This document shows, in pieces, positions 9,230-18,280 of a stretch of 64,000 bases of DNA. The DNA lies in contig NZ_JASJOO010000002.1 of the NCBI RefSeq assembly GCF_030070105.1, positions 1,054,001 to 1,118,000 on the forward strand, in the 5' to 3' direction. Under the pieces are notes generated by a model. The model had not been told where the DNA came from and made no database searches. It was given only the letters and a program-made list of their open reading frames with translations. How positions within the stretch are numbered: position 1 is the stretch's first letter; every line of letters starts with the position of its first letter. This DNA comes from Bermanella sp. WJH001 (GTDB taxonomy: Bacteria > Pseudomonadota > Gammaproteobacteria > Pseudomonadales > Oceanobacteraceae). The translations under genes and the position numbers were made by a program.

Positions 9230-11746
9230 ATGCCGTCCATGACTGAACTACCCATACATGCCATTTTGCCTGAGGTGCAAGCTCAACTTAGCCAGCATGC
9301 TCGCCTTATTGTGCAGGCTCCACCAGGTGCTGGTAAATCCACAGCGCTGCCATTAGCCTTGCTTGAAACTCACTCTCAGGGCAATGAACAAATTTGGCTG
9401 CTTGAACCTCGACGCCTAGCCGCCCAACAAGTAGCAAAACGTCTGGCACAAACCTTAGGTGAAGAAGTGGGTCACTCCATAGGTTTAATGACAGGTGACA
9501 GTAGCCGCATTAGCCCGCACAACCATATCGTGGTCATGACGGAAGCGATTCTGAGTCAGCGGTTAGTCAACGAAAATGATATTCCACAATGCAAAATGAT
9601 CATTTTTGATGAATTTCATGAGCGAAATGTACATACCGATTTAGGTTTGGCCTTAGCCCTACAATGCCAAGAATACCTAAGAGATGACCTAAAGCTGGTC
9701 ATCATGTCTGCCACTTTGGATACCCAGCATCTTGCAGAGCAATTGAATTGCCCCATCATAAGCAGTGAAGGCAAGAGCTATCCGGTCACCCATGTCTACT
9801 TGCCTAGTATCAACAATCAACATAATCCACTGACCGCTCAAGTAAAATCCGCCATTAACTTAGCCTTACAAGATACCAAGCATGGCAAGGGTGACATTTT
9901 GGTTTTCTTACCGGGTGTGAAAGAGATTCAACAATGCTTACGTGCTTTAACCCAGACATTTGACAATGATATAGCCAAACAAACTCTGGCTATTCACCCT
10001 TTACATGGTCAATTAAATCCAGAGCAACAAAACAAAGTTTTTGCATCCAGCAAACAACAAAACATCATACTCGCAACCGACATTGCCAAAACCAGCCTTA
10101 CACTTCCTAAGGTTACCGTTGTGATCGATAGCGGTTTAGAGCGTATCAACCAGTTTAATGTACGCATGGGCATGGATGAATTAGTCACGGTTAATGCCAG
10201 CCAAGCCAGTGCCATTCAGCGGGCCGGTCGAGCTGGGCGAGTTCAGGCCGGTTTGTGTTATCGCCTATACAGTGAAGAAGAGTTTAAACGCCGCCCTGCA
10301 TTTAGTTCACTGGCCATTGAGCGTAGTGACCTTGCGCCATTAGGTTTGACACTGGCTGCTTGGGGCAGTTTAGACTTATCCGATTACATTTTTTTAACAC
10401 CGCCGGATAAACAAAGTTTTTCTAATAGCATTCAACTACTAAACCAATTAAACATTCTTTATGAGAATCAACTTACCGAACACGGCAAAGTCATTTCAGC
10501 GTTGGGATTACACCCACGTTTAAGCCATATGATTTTAAAATCGAAAGATCTTCACATGGCATATGATGGCTGCATGTTGGCTGCAATATTAAGTGAAGGT
10601 GATCCGCTAATTTTTGACGAACAAAATTCTGATTTGTCTATTCGGTTACAGTTATTTGAACGGGACACCCTGCCGAATTACTTTGAACAGGCCAAAGTAA
10701 ACATTAAAAAGGCCCAGCGCATTATTCAATTAGCGAATAAATTTTCTAAAATTTTAAGTATCAGCAAAACAAAAATAAGCAGTTTAAGTTGTGGTGTATT
10801 ATTGATGCTGGCCTACCCTGATCGGGTGGCACAAAAACGTGGCAAGGGTTATCGCCTACGTAATGGTTTAGGGTGCCAGCTACATCATTTGGATGGAATA
10901 ACAGCCTCTGACTATTTAGCCGTTGCCCATATTTCACAATCGTTGCAACAAGGCCAACATAATAACAGTATTATTCGATTAGCAAGCCCTGTTTCACTTA
11001 TGCATATTGAGCAATTATTTTCCAACCAGCTTCATACCACTTGTACCTTGCAACTCAATGACAAACAACAATTACAACAAGTAACTCGTAAACAGTTGGG
11101 CCAACTGATTCTAAGTGAAACCACCAGCAAGGCAAAACCAGAACAGAAAACCGATTTTTATTTACAAGAATTTGCAAATAAAGGCCTTTCTTTTTTACCT
11201 TTAAAAGAAGAACAAAAGGCGTTACTTAAACGTTTGCAGCTGGCACACCATACACTACCCAACACTTTTAAAAGCTTTGAAGAAACGGATTTGATTTACG
11301 ATAAAGAAAACTGGCTATCTGCTTTTTTAAACACAAGTGACCTCAATAACTTAGATTACAGTCAAGCTTTTCTTAGTCGCTTAGAGTGGCCTGTGCAGCA
11401 AACACTTAATGAATTATTCCCTAATTATCTTGAGCTTCCCACTGGTCGGCGTGCCAGTATTGATTACTCCCAAACCCCGCCTGTGGTAAAAGCAAAATTA
11501 CAAGAGTGCTTTGGTTTAACTCAGTCGCCAACTATTGCTCAAGGCAAGCTCACGCTAAACTTGCACTTACTCTCACCGGCACAACGCCCTCTTGCCATGA
11601 CTCAAGATCTCGCTTTTTTCTGGAAACAAGCTTACCCAGAAGTGAGAAAAGAAAACCGCGGTCGCTACGCCAAACACCCTTGGCCAGAAGACCCGTTGAC
11701 GGCTGAGGCCAGTGGTTTGACCAAAAAACGCATGGCGGAAAAATAA
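9230..11746 (+). CDS. hrpB: ATP-dependent RNA helicase HrpB
   Basis: The 838-residue DEAH-type superfamily 2 helicase shows Walker A APPGAGKST near residue 35, the DEFH form of motif II in IIFDEFHERN, motif III MSATLDT, and motif VI QRAGRAGRVQAG, followed by the helicase-associated domain and the HrpB-specific C-terminal region. Length fits E. coli HrpB. The cellular role of HrpB is not settled; it is thought to remodel RNA. Two candidate starts (9230 and 9239) exist and neither has a clear Shine-Dalgarno sequence. It is monocistronic and divergent from the chemotaxis receptor gene with 99 bp between them. Confidence 0.92.
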   Translation: MPSMTELPIHAILPEVQAQLSQHARLIVQAPPGAGKSTALPLALLETHSQGNEQIWLLEPRRLAAQQVAKRLAQTLGEEVGHSIGLMTGDSSRISPHNHIVVMTEAILSQRLVNENDIPQCKMIIFDEFHERNVHTDLGLALALQCQEYLRDDLKLVIMSATLDTQHLAEQLNCPIISSEGKSYPVTHVYLPSINNQHNPLTAQVKSAINLALQDTKHGKGDILVFLPGVKEIQQCLRALTQTFDNDIAKQTLAIHPLHGQLNPEQQNKVFASSKQQNIILATDIAKTSLTLPKVTVVIDSGLERINQFNVRMGMDELVTVNASQASAIQRAGRAGRVQAGLCYRLYSEEEFKRRPAFSSLAIERSDLAPLGLTLAAWGSLDLSDYIFLTPPDKQSFSNSIQLLNQLNILYENQLTEHGKVISALGLHPRLSHMILKSKDLHMAYDGCMLAAILSEGDPLIFDEQNSDLSIRLQLFERDTLPNYFEQAKVNIKKAQRIIQLANKFSKILSISKTKISSLSCGVLLMLAYPDRVAQKRGKGYRLRNGLGCQLHHLDGITASDYLAVAHISQSLQQGQHNNSIIRLASPVSLMHIEQLFSNQLHTTCTLQLNDKQQLQQVTRKQLGQLILSETTSKAKPEQKTDFYLQEFANKGLSFLPLKEEQKALLKRLQLAHHTLPNTFKSFEETDLIYDKENWLSAFLNTSDLNNLDYSQAFLSRLEWPVQQTLNELFPNYLELPTGRRASIDYSQTPPVVKAKLQECFGLTQSPTIAQGKLTLNLHLLSPAQRPLAMTQDLAFFWKQAYPEVRKENRGRYAKHPWPEDPLTAEASGLTKKRMAEK

Positions 11747-11823
11747 ATTAAAACATTTTGACTGAATAAGGGTCTAAACTTATTCAAGATTCACACATTT
11801 AACCTGTTTGATGGGAAGGTCAT

Positions 11824-12273
11824 ATGAAGTACATCAGCGTGTTAATCGTAGTTTTTTTAGCATTGGCTGCGGGTTATTTTTTTACCCAGCCCACACTCGT
11901 AGATACTGGTCTTGATGCCTCCTCATTATTGAACACTCAATCAAAGCCTGCACTTCAAATGAATCGCGCCCATGAAGGCCATGATCATACCGATACAAAC
12001 TCAGATTCAGCCGTTCAACAAGACCAAGTTCCTGAAGGTAAAACCGGCAACCCTCATTTTGATCAGTTGACACCAGAAATGCAGCAAGCCGTTAAAGACA
12101 GTTTATTACTAGAAGGGCCAATGGAAACTCACACTCGCCCCGATGGTACGATTGTGCTGCCAGCAAATGGCCGCTTCACTCAAATGCCGGTTGCGGTTGA
12201 AATGCCAGACGGGACCATTCAAATTAGAGAATACAGTGTTGTGCCTAAAGCCAATGCCCCGGCCATTAAATAG
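11824..12273 (+). CDS. Small membrane-anchored partner protein of secreted metalloprotease, copy 1
   Basis: The 149-residue protein has an N-terminal hydrophobic segment (residues 4-20) that acts as a signal anchor or signal peptide. A hydrophilic linker follows with a His/Asp cluster HEGHDHTD (50-57), and then a conserved domain at 78-140. That domain aligns without gaps to residues 75-137 of the protein at 15718-16158; by hand I count 31 identities in 63. Shared motifs are PEM, KD.L, GP, MPVAV, DGTI and EYSV. GGAAGG precedes the ATG. Both copies lie directly upstream of paralogous secreted proteases, so a role as dedicated chaperone, inhibitor or export helper is likely but inferred. I recognise no named family. 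Confidence 0.75.
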   Translation: MKYISVLIVVFLALAAGYFFTQPTLVDTGLDASSLLNTQSKPALQMNRAHEGHDHTDTNSDSAVQQDQVPEGKTGNPHFDQLTPEMQQAVKDSLLLEGPMETHTRPDGTIVLPANGRFTQMPVAVEMPDGTIQIREYSVVPKANAPAIK

Positions 12274-12466
12274 TACACTTGTTTTAAGTGCTCAATTTCT
12301 AAGTTATTTAGAAAAAGTCTTATATAACCAACCCACTGATTCACCCCTATTTATTACAAATCATTACACAGGTGTTGCATTTAATTACGTCAATACCCGC
12401 CACTTGGCGTATCGTTAAAGTAGTGAAATGATCCACAACTTTAACACTCCAATTGGCAGGTCTCTG

Positions 12467-15400
12467 ATGATTCGGTTATTGCTGGTAATAAGTGTCACCC
12501 TTCTTTTTAACGCTCAGGCATTTGCCGCAGCCTGCCCTTCGTCAAATACCGCCACCGCAACAGGTGCCAGCTTTGGAACCAACTGCACAGTTACAGACGG
12601 AACAACAGGTACCGTCATACAACTTAACTTTGAAAATGGGTTCAGCGATGCCACGGCTATTTCGGCCATTGATGGCAACAACGGCACAACAGTGGGCGCC
12701 CAACGTAAGCTCTCTTTTATTAAAGCTGCCGAACTTATAGCCGCACAAGTGGATACCCCTCAAACTTTATTGGTGGATGCAGACTTTGCTGCACTAACTT
12801 GTAACGCCAGCTCAGCTGTCTTAGGCAGCGCAGGGGCAACTAATAATCTTGCATACGGATCTCCATCGCCTGCAGGCTTACTTGATAATACTTTTTATCC
12901 AATAGGTTTAATGAACGCGATTCTTAACTCCGATGCAGATAACACAATCAGTGATATTACCGCTCAATTTAATGCAAACATCGGTAATACCGCTTGTCTG
13001 CAATCCAGTAATGGCTGGTATTACGGCTTTGGCACACCTGGCGTAAATTACATTGGTTTCACCACTGTATTGCTACATGAAATTACTCATGGTTTAGGTT
13101 TTGCCAGTTTGACAAATGCATCTTCAGGGGCAAAGGCGTCTACAGGTAAAGATGACATTTATTCTAATTTTTTATTCTCCCTTGCTGACGGCGCTAACTG
13201 GACAGTGGCAGCAGGCCTGAGTGATGGACAAAGAGCAGCATCTGCCGTGAGTGGCACCGGATTATTATGGAATGGCAGTAATGTGAACACACAAGCTGTG
13301 GGCCTATTAACCGCTGGCTTTTATGATTCTGGTAGTAACGGCGGTAACTTTGAAAGTGGCGATAAAGTGCAAATGTACGCCCCCAACCCAGTTGAGGGTG
13401 GTTCAAGTGTCAGCCACTTTAATACCGCAGCATCCCCCAATGAATTAATGGAACCTCAATACACCGAAGGCCAATACACACTAGGCTTAGCGTCTTACCT
13501 ATTAAAAGACATTGGCTGGACGATTAATTTCGGCAGCAATAACGCGCCAGTGTTAACCACAACCAATCAGTCTACCAACGAAGACACAACCAAAGTAGTG
13601 GATGCCAGCGGTTGGGCCACCGATGCCGATGGTGGTGACACCCTTAGTTATTCTGTTGCATCAAGCTGTGCAACAAACATCACCTGCAGCATTAACTCTG
13701 ACGGCACAAACTTCACCATGACTCCTGCGGCTAATCATAACGGTGGCACCCATACCATTACACTTACCGTAAGTGATGGAACTGTATCGGTGAGCGACAC
13801 ATTCAACCTCAATGTAATCGCTCAAAATGATCCGCCAAGTTGGAGCACCATCTCAGCCCAAACCGTAAATTACGGTACACCGGTCAATATTAATTTAGCC
13901 AGCTTCGCCAGTGATATCGATGGTGATAGCTTGACCTATAGCGCTACCGCTTGTGGAACAGGTTTAACCTGCGGCATTTCAAGTTCAACACTTACCTTGT
14001 CAGCCTCATCAAATGCAGGGGCCACTGTGAGCGTCACCATTCAAGCGGATGACAGTAATGGCGGTCAAACCTCAACAAGCTTCAATGTATCCATCACCAA
14101 TACCAACACCGCGCCGGTTTTGGCCAATATTGGCAATAAAGCAGCCCCAGTGAATACCAACTTAACGGTTAACTTGTCAGCAACCGATGCAGAGGGTAAT
14201 GCTCTTACTTATTCTGAGGTCAGTGACCCTAGTAATGTGGCGTCTATCACGGGTTCAACCCTAACATTGAGTAAATCAACCACAGGGACATCCAATGTTA
14301 CTGTGCAAGTGAGTGATGGCAGCCTAACAGACAGCGAGTCTTTCACGTTTACCACCTACGCCGAACCTGAAATAGATATTAACAGCACGAATTTAAACCC
14401 TAATGATTCACTGAATATTTCAAACTCAGCGACCAGTATTGATATCAGCAGCGTCAATAATGCCTTTAGTTATTCACTAGAATTTGAGGGCAGCGCGGCC
14501 AATGATTTAGTGAGCGTCAATGGCACAACCCTGAGTATTGCCATGCCAACAAGCGGTCAGTTTGCAGGTGAGTATGTATTAACCTTTACCGATGCCAATA
14601 CCGGTACCACCTATGATTTTACCCTGGTGCGAGATCCCCGCTTGGTGTTCTCTGCGACCAAACTGCTGGCCAATCACAGCCAGCAAACCTTAAACATTGA
14701 AGGGGGTGCCGCTAATACCGTGTATACCCTTGCCAGCAGCGACAGCGCCTTATCATTTAGAAAAAATGGCAATGCCATCACCAATGTCACTGCCGATGGC
14801 AATGCGGCAAGCTTCTATCAAGCAAGCTTGGTATTAGTCACCAGTGATGTATCCGCCAGCACCGCGGTGACGGCATCTGTAAGCAGTGTTTTTAACACGG
14901 TAAACTCGAGTGGCTTAACCGTTGAACCGGTTCGCAGTCATACACTGACGTTTGAAAACAGCGCCAGTGATGTCCTTGAGAATGTCACTGTGACACTGGA
15001 TACCAGCGCATTAACGGCTTACAACCTGACCACGACTTATACCAGTAATGCTCAAGGCCAAGTAATCATTGCATTACCCGCCAACACGGTTGATTACACA
15101 GCCACCACCAGCCTTAGCGGGTATTCAAACGCCACAGTGACGCTTGATGATTCCTTGTTAACACAAACCGTGGTGTTAGAAGAAATCACTGACCCTATGT
15201 CATTGTCCGGCAATATCACAGCCCTTGGGGATTTAAGCTTCGCAACCGAACTTCCTGTGATTACATTAGTGCTTAACGATGGCAGTGAGGTAGATATCAG
15301 CGCAAACAAAAGCAGCAACACCTTGGTGACATTCAATTATGTCCATAACCTAGCAACTGGCTCTGTATCATCTCTGAAGGTGACTCATAGCCAAGGTATT

Positions 15401-15586
15401 GGCATCATCTTTAACATTAATACAACCAGTAATGTAACGTTTGATATCTTCATGGAATCAAGCACACAAACCATCACCAATGGCACCAAAAAAGCAGGAT
15501 CAAGTGGTGGCAGCTTAGGAATATGGGCTCTGGCTATGTTACTTGCAGGTCTGACTCGTCGACGTTCAATTAAACCCCGCACCTAG
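12467..15586 (+). CDS. Secreted zinc metalloprotease with cadherin-like repeats and GlyGly-CTERM tail, copy 1
   Basis: The product has 1039 residues. A Sec signal peptide (MIRLLLVISVTLLFNAQAFA) is followed by a peptidase domain (about 25-350) with HEITHGLGF at 204-212 and a later SVSHFNTAASPNELMEP that resembles a Met-turn region. Three cadherin/Ig-like repeats follow (about 358-630, with DGDSLTYS and DAEGNALTYS motifs), then a C-terminal beta-rich module shared with copy 2. The tail is SSGG, a hydrophobic helix and TRRR, a GlyGly-CTERM sorting signal. Such proteins leave through type II secretion and are cut by rhombosortase. The ATG at 12467 has GCAGG upstream and puts HEITHG at residue 204 exactly as in copy 2, so it is preferred over 12428. 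A 193-bp gap follows the small partner gene. Confidence 0.82.
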   Translation: MIRLLLVISVTLLFNAQAFAAACPSSNTATATGASFGTNCTVTDGTTGTVIQLNFENGFSDATAISAIDGNNGTTVGAQRKLSFIKAAELIAAQVDTPQTLLVDADFAALTCNASSAVLGSAGATNNLAYGSPSPAGLLDNTFYPIGLMNAILNSDADNTISDITAQFNANIGNTACLQSSNGWYYGFGTPGVNYIGFTTVLLHEITHGLGFASLTNASSGAKASTGKDDIYSNFLFSLADGANWTVAAGLSDGQRAASAVSGTGLLWNGSNVNTQAVGLLTAGFYDSGSNGGNFESGDKVQMYAPNPVEGGSSVSHFNTAASPNELMEPQYTEGQYTLGLASYLLKDIGWTINFGSNNAPVLTTTNQSTNEDTTKVVDASGWATDADGGDTLSYSVASSCATNITCSINSDGTNFTMTPAANHNGGTHTITLTVSDGTVSVSDTFNLNVIAQNDPPSWSTISAQTVNYGTPVNINLASFASDIDGDSLTYSATACGTGLTCGISSSTLTLSASSNAGATVSVTIQADDSNGGQTSTSFNVSITNTNTAPVLANIGNKAAPVNTNLTVNLSATDAEGNALTYSEVSDPSNVASITGSTLTLSKSTTGTSNVTVQVSDGSLTDSESFTFTTYAEPEIDINSTNLNPNDSLNISNSATSIDISSVNNAFSYSLEFEGSAANDLVSVNGTTLSIAMPTSGQFAGEYVLTFTDANTGTTYDFTLVRDPRLVFSATKLLANHSQQTLNIEGGAANTVYTLASSDSALSFRKNGNAITNVTADGNAASFYQASLVLVTSDVSASTAVTASVSSVFNTVNSSGLTVEPVRSHTLTFENSASDVLENVTVTLDTSALTAYNLTTTYTSNAQGQVIIALPANTVDYTATTSLSGYSNATVTLDDSLLTQTVVLEEITDPMSLSGNITALGDLSFATELPVITLVLNDGSEVDISANKSSNTLVTFNYVHNLATGSVSSLKVTHSQGIGIIFNINTTSNVTFDIFMESSTQTITNGTKKAGSSGGSLGIWALAMLLAGLTRRRSIKPRT

Positions 15587-15616
15587 CCGCTAGGCTTCTC
15601 AAATTAATTTGAATAT

Positions 15617-15644
15617 ATAAAACGCCTTTTATTAGGCGTTTTAT
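15617..15644. terminator. Intrinsic terminator
   Basis: The stem ATAAAACGCCT/AGGCGTTTTAT encloses a 6-base loop 30 bp after the copy 1 protease. It separates copy 1 of the module from copy 2. Confidence 0.75.
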
Positions 15645-15717
15645 CAATTTGAGACTTTTATTATGTTACTCATCTTCAGTTCACTTTAAACTATGGGTCA
15701 GGTCGTAGGGTGTATAT

Positions 15718-16158
15718 ATGAAGATTGGTTTCGGAATTGTTTTTGCGTTAGTGGTATTCGCTTGGTTTATGCTGGCTAGCCCAACTGTGTCTGTGATTCA
15801 AAGCACAACACAAACACACGTCATGCCGGATGAGTCTAACCTGTCTGTCACAAACAGCGCTGATAACGCCAAAGGCACTGCTGGCACTTCTGGCATCCAT
15901 AATGAAAACCAAGTGAACACTTCGTCAGCTGAAAAATCACACCTAGATCACCTGTCTCCAGAAATGAAACAAGCCATCAAAGATAAGCTATTTCATCACG
16001 GCCCTAAACATATAACCAAAGATAGCCAAGGTCGAATTCACATGGACCACGCTGGTCGTTATGTGAATATGCCTGTTGCCGTTCGCAAGGATGACGGCAC
16101 CATCGAAATTAAAGAGTATTCCGTTATTTCGGATACCAAAACGGACACCGCACAATGA
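15718..16158 (+). CDS. Small membrane-anchored partner protein of secreted metalloprotease, copy 2
   Basis: The 146-residue paralogue of the protein at 11824-12273 has a hydrophobic N-terminal segment (residues 4-20), a Ser/Thr/Asn-rich linker and the conserved C-terminal domain (75-137). It keeps HLDHLSPEM, MPVAV, DGTI and KEYSV, and has its own His-rich spots (HHGPKH, MDHAGR). The HEGHDH cluster of copy 1 is absent. Its last codons overlap the protease gene by 4 bp (ATGA), which implies translational coupling and a stoichiometric or sequential relation. It is probably in the periplasm, tethered to the inner membrane. The function is inferred only from the repeated pairing. Confidence 0.75.
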   Translation: MKIGFGIVFALVVFAWFMLASPTVSVIQSTTQTHVMPDESNLSVTNSADNAKGTAGTSGIHNENQVNTSSAEKSHLDHLSPEMKQAIKDKLFHHGPKHITKDSQGRIHMDHAGRYVNMPVAVRKDDGTIEIKEYSVISDTKTDTAQ

Positions 16159-18209
16159 ATTTAACATCCTCTTCTCATTACTTGGGCATGGCGCTATTTT
16201 TAGCCCTTTTTAGCAGCACCAGCTTGGCAGCTACGTGCCCATCAAGTAGCAGTGAAGTAGGCAGTATTTCTTCCTGTATTGTTGATGGCAGTGCCTCTGA
16301 CATTCAATTGAATTTTATTTCCGGCTTTGACTCAACCGACAGTGCAACACCCAGTGGTGGCAACAACGGCACCACCATCGGCGAACAACGCAGACTTGCA
16401 TTTATTAAAGCCGCCGAGCTGTTAGCAAATCAAATCGTATCCAGCCAAACCATTGTGGTGGATGCTTCTTTTAGTGGTTTGCCGTGTGATGCAAGCTCTG
16501 CCGTATTAGGCAGCGCCGGTGCCATGGGCAGCATCGCTTATGAGGTCACTGACACACTACCCGCAGGTGCATTGGTTGATACGTTTTATCCCATTGCATT
16601 ATTTAATGCCCTTGAAAATGACGATGCGGCACCTGAACAAGCCGATATCCAAGCTGAATTTAATGCCAACCTTGGCGGTAATTTTTGTTTACGCGGTGGT
16701 GACTGGTATTACGGATTTGATAATAACGGTGGTAACTTAACTGGCTTTTTAACCGTGTTACTGCATGAGATCACCCATGGATTAGGTTTTACATCTCTTG
16801 TGAACCCTAGCACAGGTGAAAAAGCACAAGCTGTTAATAGTGATGGCACTATTACTGAGATCGATGATATTTTTTCTAATTTTTTATATATAAAAAGTGA
16901 AGATAAAACATGGAAAACCCTTGGTACCTCTTCACAAAACAATGCTACACGTAAAAACTCTATTACAAGCCTAAATGATTTATTTTGGGATGGTACAAAC
17001 GCAAATAATATGGCCATTGGCAAGCTAACCGCTGGCTTTTCAGATAACGATAACGATCAAAGTTTTACCAGTGGTGATCGCATTCAAATGTATTCACCAA
17101 GCACACTAGAAGAAGGCAGCAGTGTTAGCCACTTTGACACCAGTGCAAGCCCTAATGAATTGATGGAACCGAATTTAGCTCTCAATTCATGCGACCCAGG
17201 TCTTGCTCTTGGGGTACTGCAAGATATCGGCTGGTCAATTATCAATGCAAGCAAACCTAATTTTTATTTAAACATCAACTGCACGACTGTCGAAAACGGT
17301 GATATCTACACCAACAACTTTAACGGTGACTCGATCAAAATCGTGCCCGTGAGTAATTCAGCATCGTATACCTACAATTTAACTTACGAAGGAAACAATG
17401 CTAACGAGCTAGTTGATGAAATAAGTAGCGGCATGTTTATTAACACTCAAATCTCTGGTGAGTTTGCCGGAGAATATACACTGACCATCAGCAATGGGGT
17501 TGACCCGGATATCACCATTACCATCAATCGCCCATTAAGAGTGGTATGGAATAGCGAAGCATTACTCAACAGCGAATCTTATTCTTTTGTGATTGAGGGC
17601 GGTGCGGCAGGTTCCGTTTATGATTTAACGCAAAACCAAACTAACGCCGTTAATTTCTTAAATTCACAAAACCAAGTAATCACTTCGGTAACGGCCACGA
17701 ATGCGCCAAGCAATTATAATCCTGCCTTGGTGAATGCCACGACTAACACGGTCAATTCTCCCCTCACTGTCACAACAACCGTTAAGTCTCAGAGCAATGC
17801 CTACCCTGATGTCAGTAACGACATTGTTATCTACCCTGCCATTGAACACAGGTTTAATATTACCGATTCATCTGGCAAAGCCATCAACGAAGTCAGAGCA
17901 GAACTTAATACGGATGATTTAATTGAAGCCGTGGGTATTGATAAGGTGTATGAGAGCGACAACTCAGGCAAGCTTTCAATTAATTTACCCAATACCAACG
18001 ACAACTTTACGATCACTCTGACAAAATCGACCTACTCAGCGCAAACCGTCGTCGTAAACAGTACGTTATCAACCCATAACATCACGCTTGCATTAAATGA
18101 TGCGCAAACAACCGTGCCTAAATTTGGCTCGGGTGGATCAGGTGGCGCTTTACCTTTGTGGTTACTTTGTTTGTTGGGATTATTTTTACTGCGCCCAATA
18201 CGCCCTTGA
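16155..18209 (+). CDS. Secreted zinc metalloprotease with GlyGly-CTERM tail, copy 2
   Basis: The 684-residue product has a signal peptide ending SSTSLAA, a peptidase domain with HEITHGLGF at 204-212 and SVSHFDTSASPNELMEP near residue 325, then a C-terminal beta-rich module with the landmarks GEFAGEYTLTI and VIEGGAAGSVYDL. These match SGQFAGEYVLTF and NIEGGAANTVYTL of copy 1. The cadherin-like repeats of copy 1 are missing. The tail GSGGSGGALP, a hydrophobic stretch and RPIRP is a GlyGly-CTERM signal. A conserved early Cys pair (CPSS...SSCIVDG) may form a disulfide. The HExxH motif gives two zinc ligands and the catalytic glutamate. The third ligand is uncertain, because the metzincin position is a serine. 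Confidence 0.82.
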   Translation: MNLTSSSHYLGMALFLALFSSTSLAATCPSSSSEVGSISSCIVDGSASDIQLNFISGFDSTDSATPSGGNNGTTIGEQRRLAFIKAAELLANQIVSSQTIVVDASFSGLPCDASSAVLGSAGAMGSIAYEVTDTLPAGALVDTFYPIALFNALENDDAAPEQADIQAEFNANLGGNFCLRGGDWYYGFDNNGGNLTGFLTVLLHEITHGLGFTSLVNPSTGEKAQAVNSDGTITEIDDIFSNFLYIKSEDKTWKTLGTSSQNNATRKNSITSLNDLFWDGTNANNMAIGKLTAGFSDNDNDQSFTSGDRIQMYSPSTLEEGSSVSHFDTSASPNELMEPNLALNSCDPGLALGVLQDIGWSIINASKPNFYLNINCTTVENGDIYTNNFNGDSIKIVPVSNSASYTYNLTYEGNNANELVDEISSGMFINTQISGEFAGEYTLTISNGVDPDITITINRPLRVVWNSEALLNSESYSFVIEGGAAGSVYDLTQNQTNAVNFLNSQNQVITSVTATNAPSNYNPALVNATTNTVNSPLTVTTTVKSQSNAYPDVSNDIVIYPAIEHRFNITDSSGKAINEVRAELNTDDLIEAVGIDKVYESDNSGKLSINLPNTNDNFTITLTKSTYSAQTVVVNSTLSTHNITLALNDAQTTVPKFGSGGSGGALPLWLLCLLGLFLLRPIRP

Positions 18210-18280
18210 GACACTAACACGCATGCATTAATATCGAGCGCACTAATAATAAAAAACATAAGTTAGGTGTCTCTTTGTTA

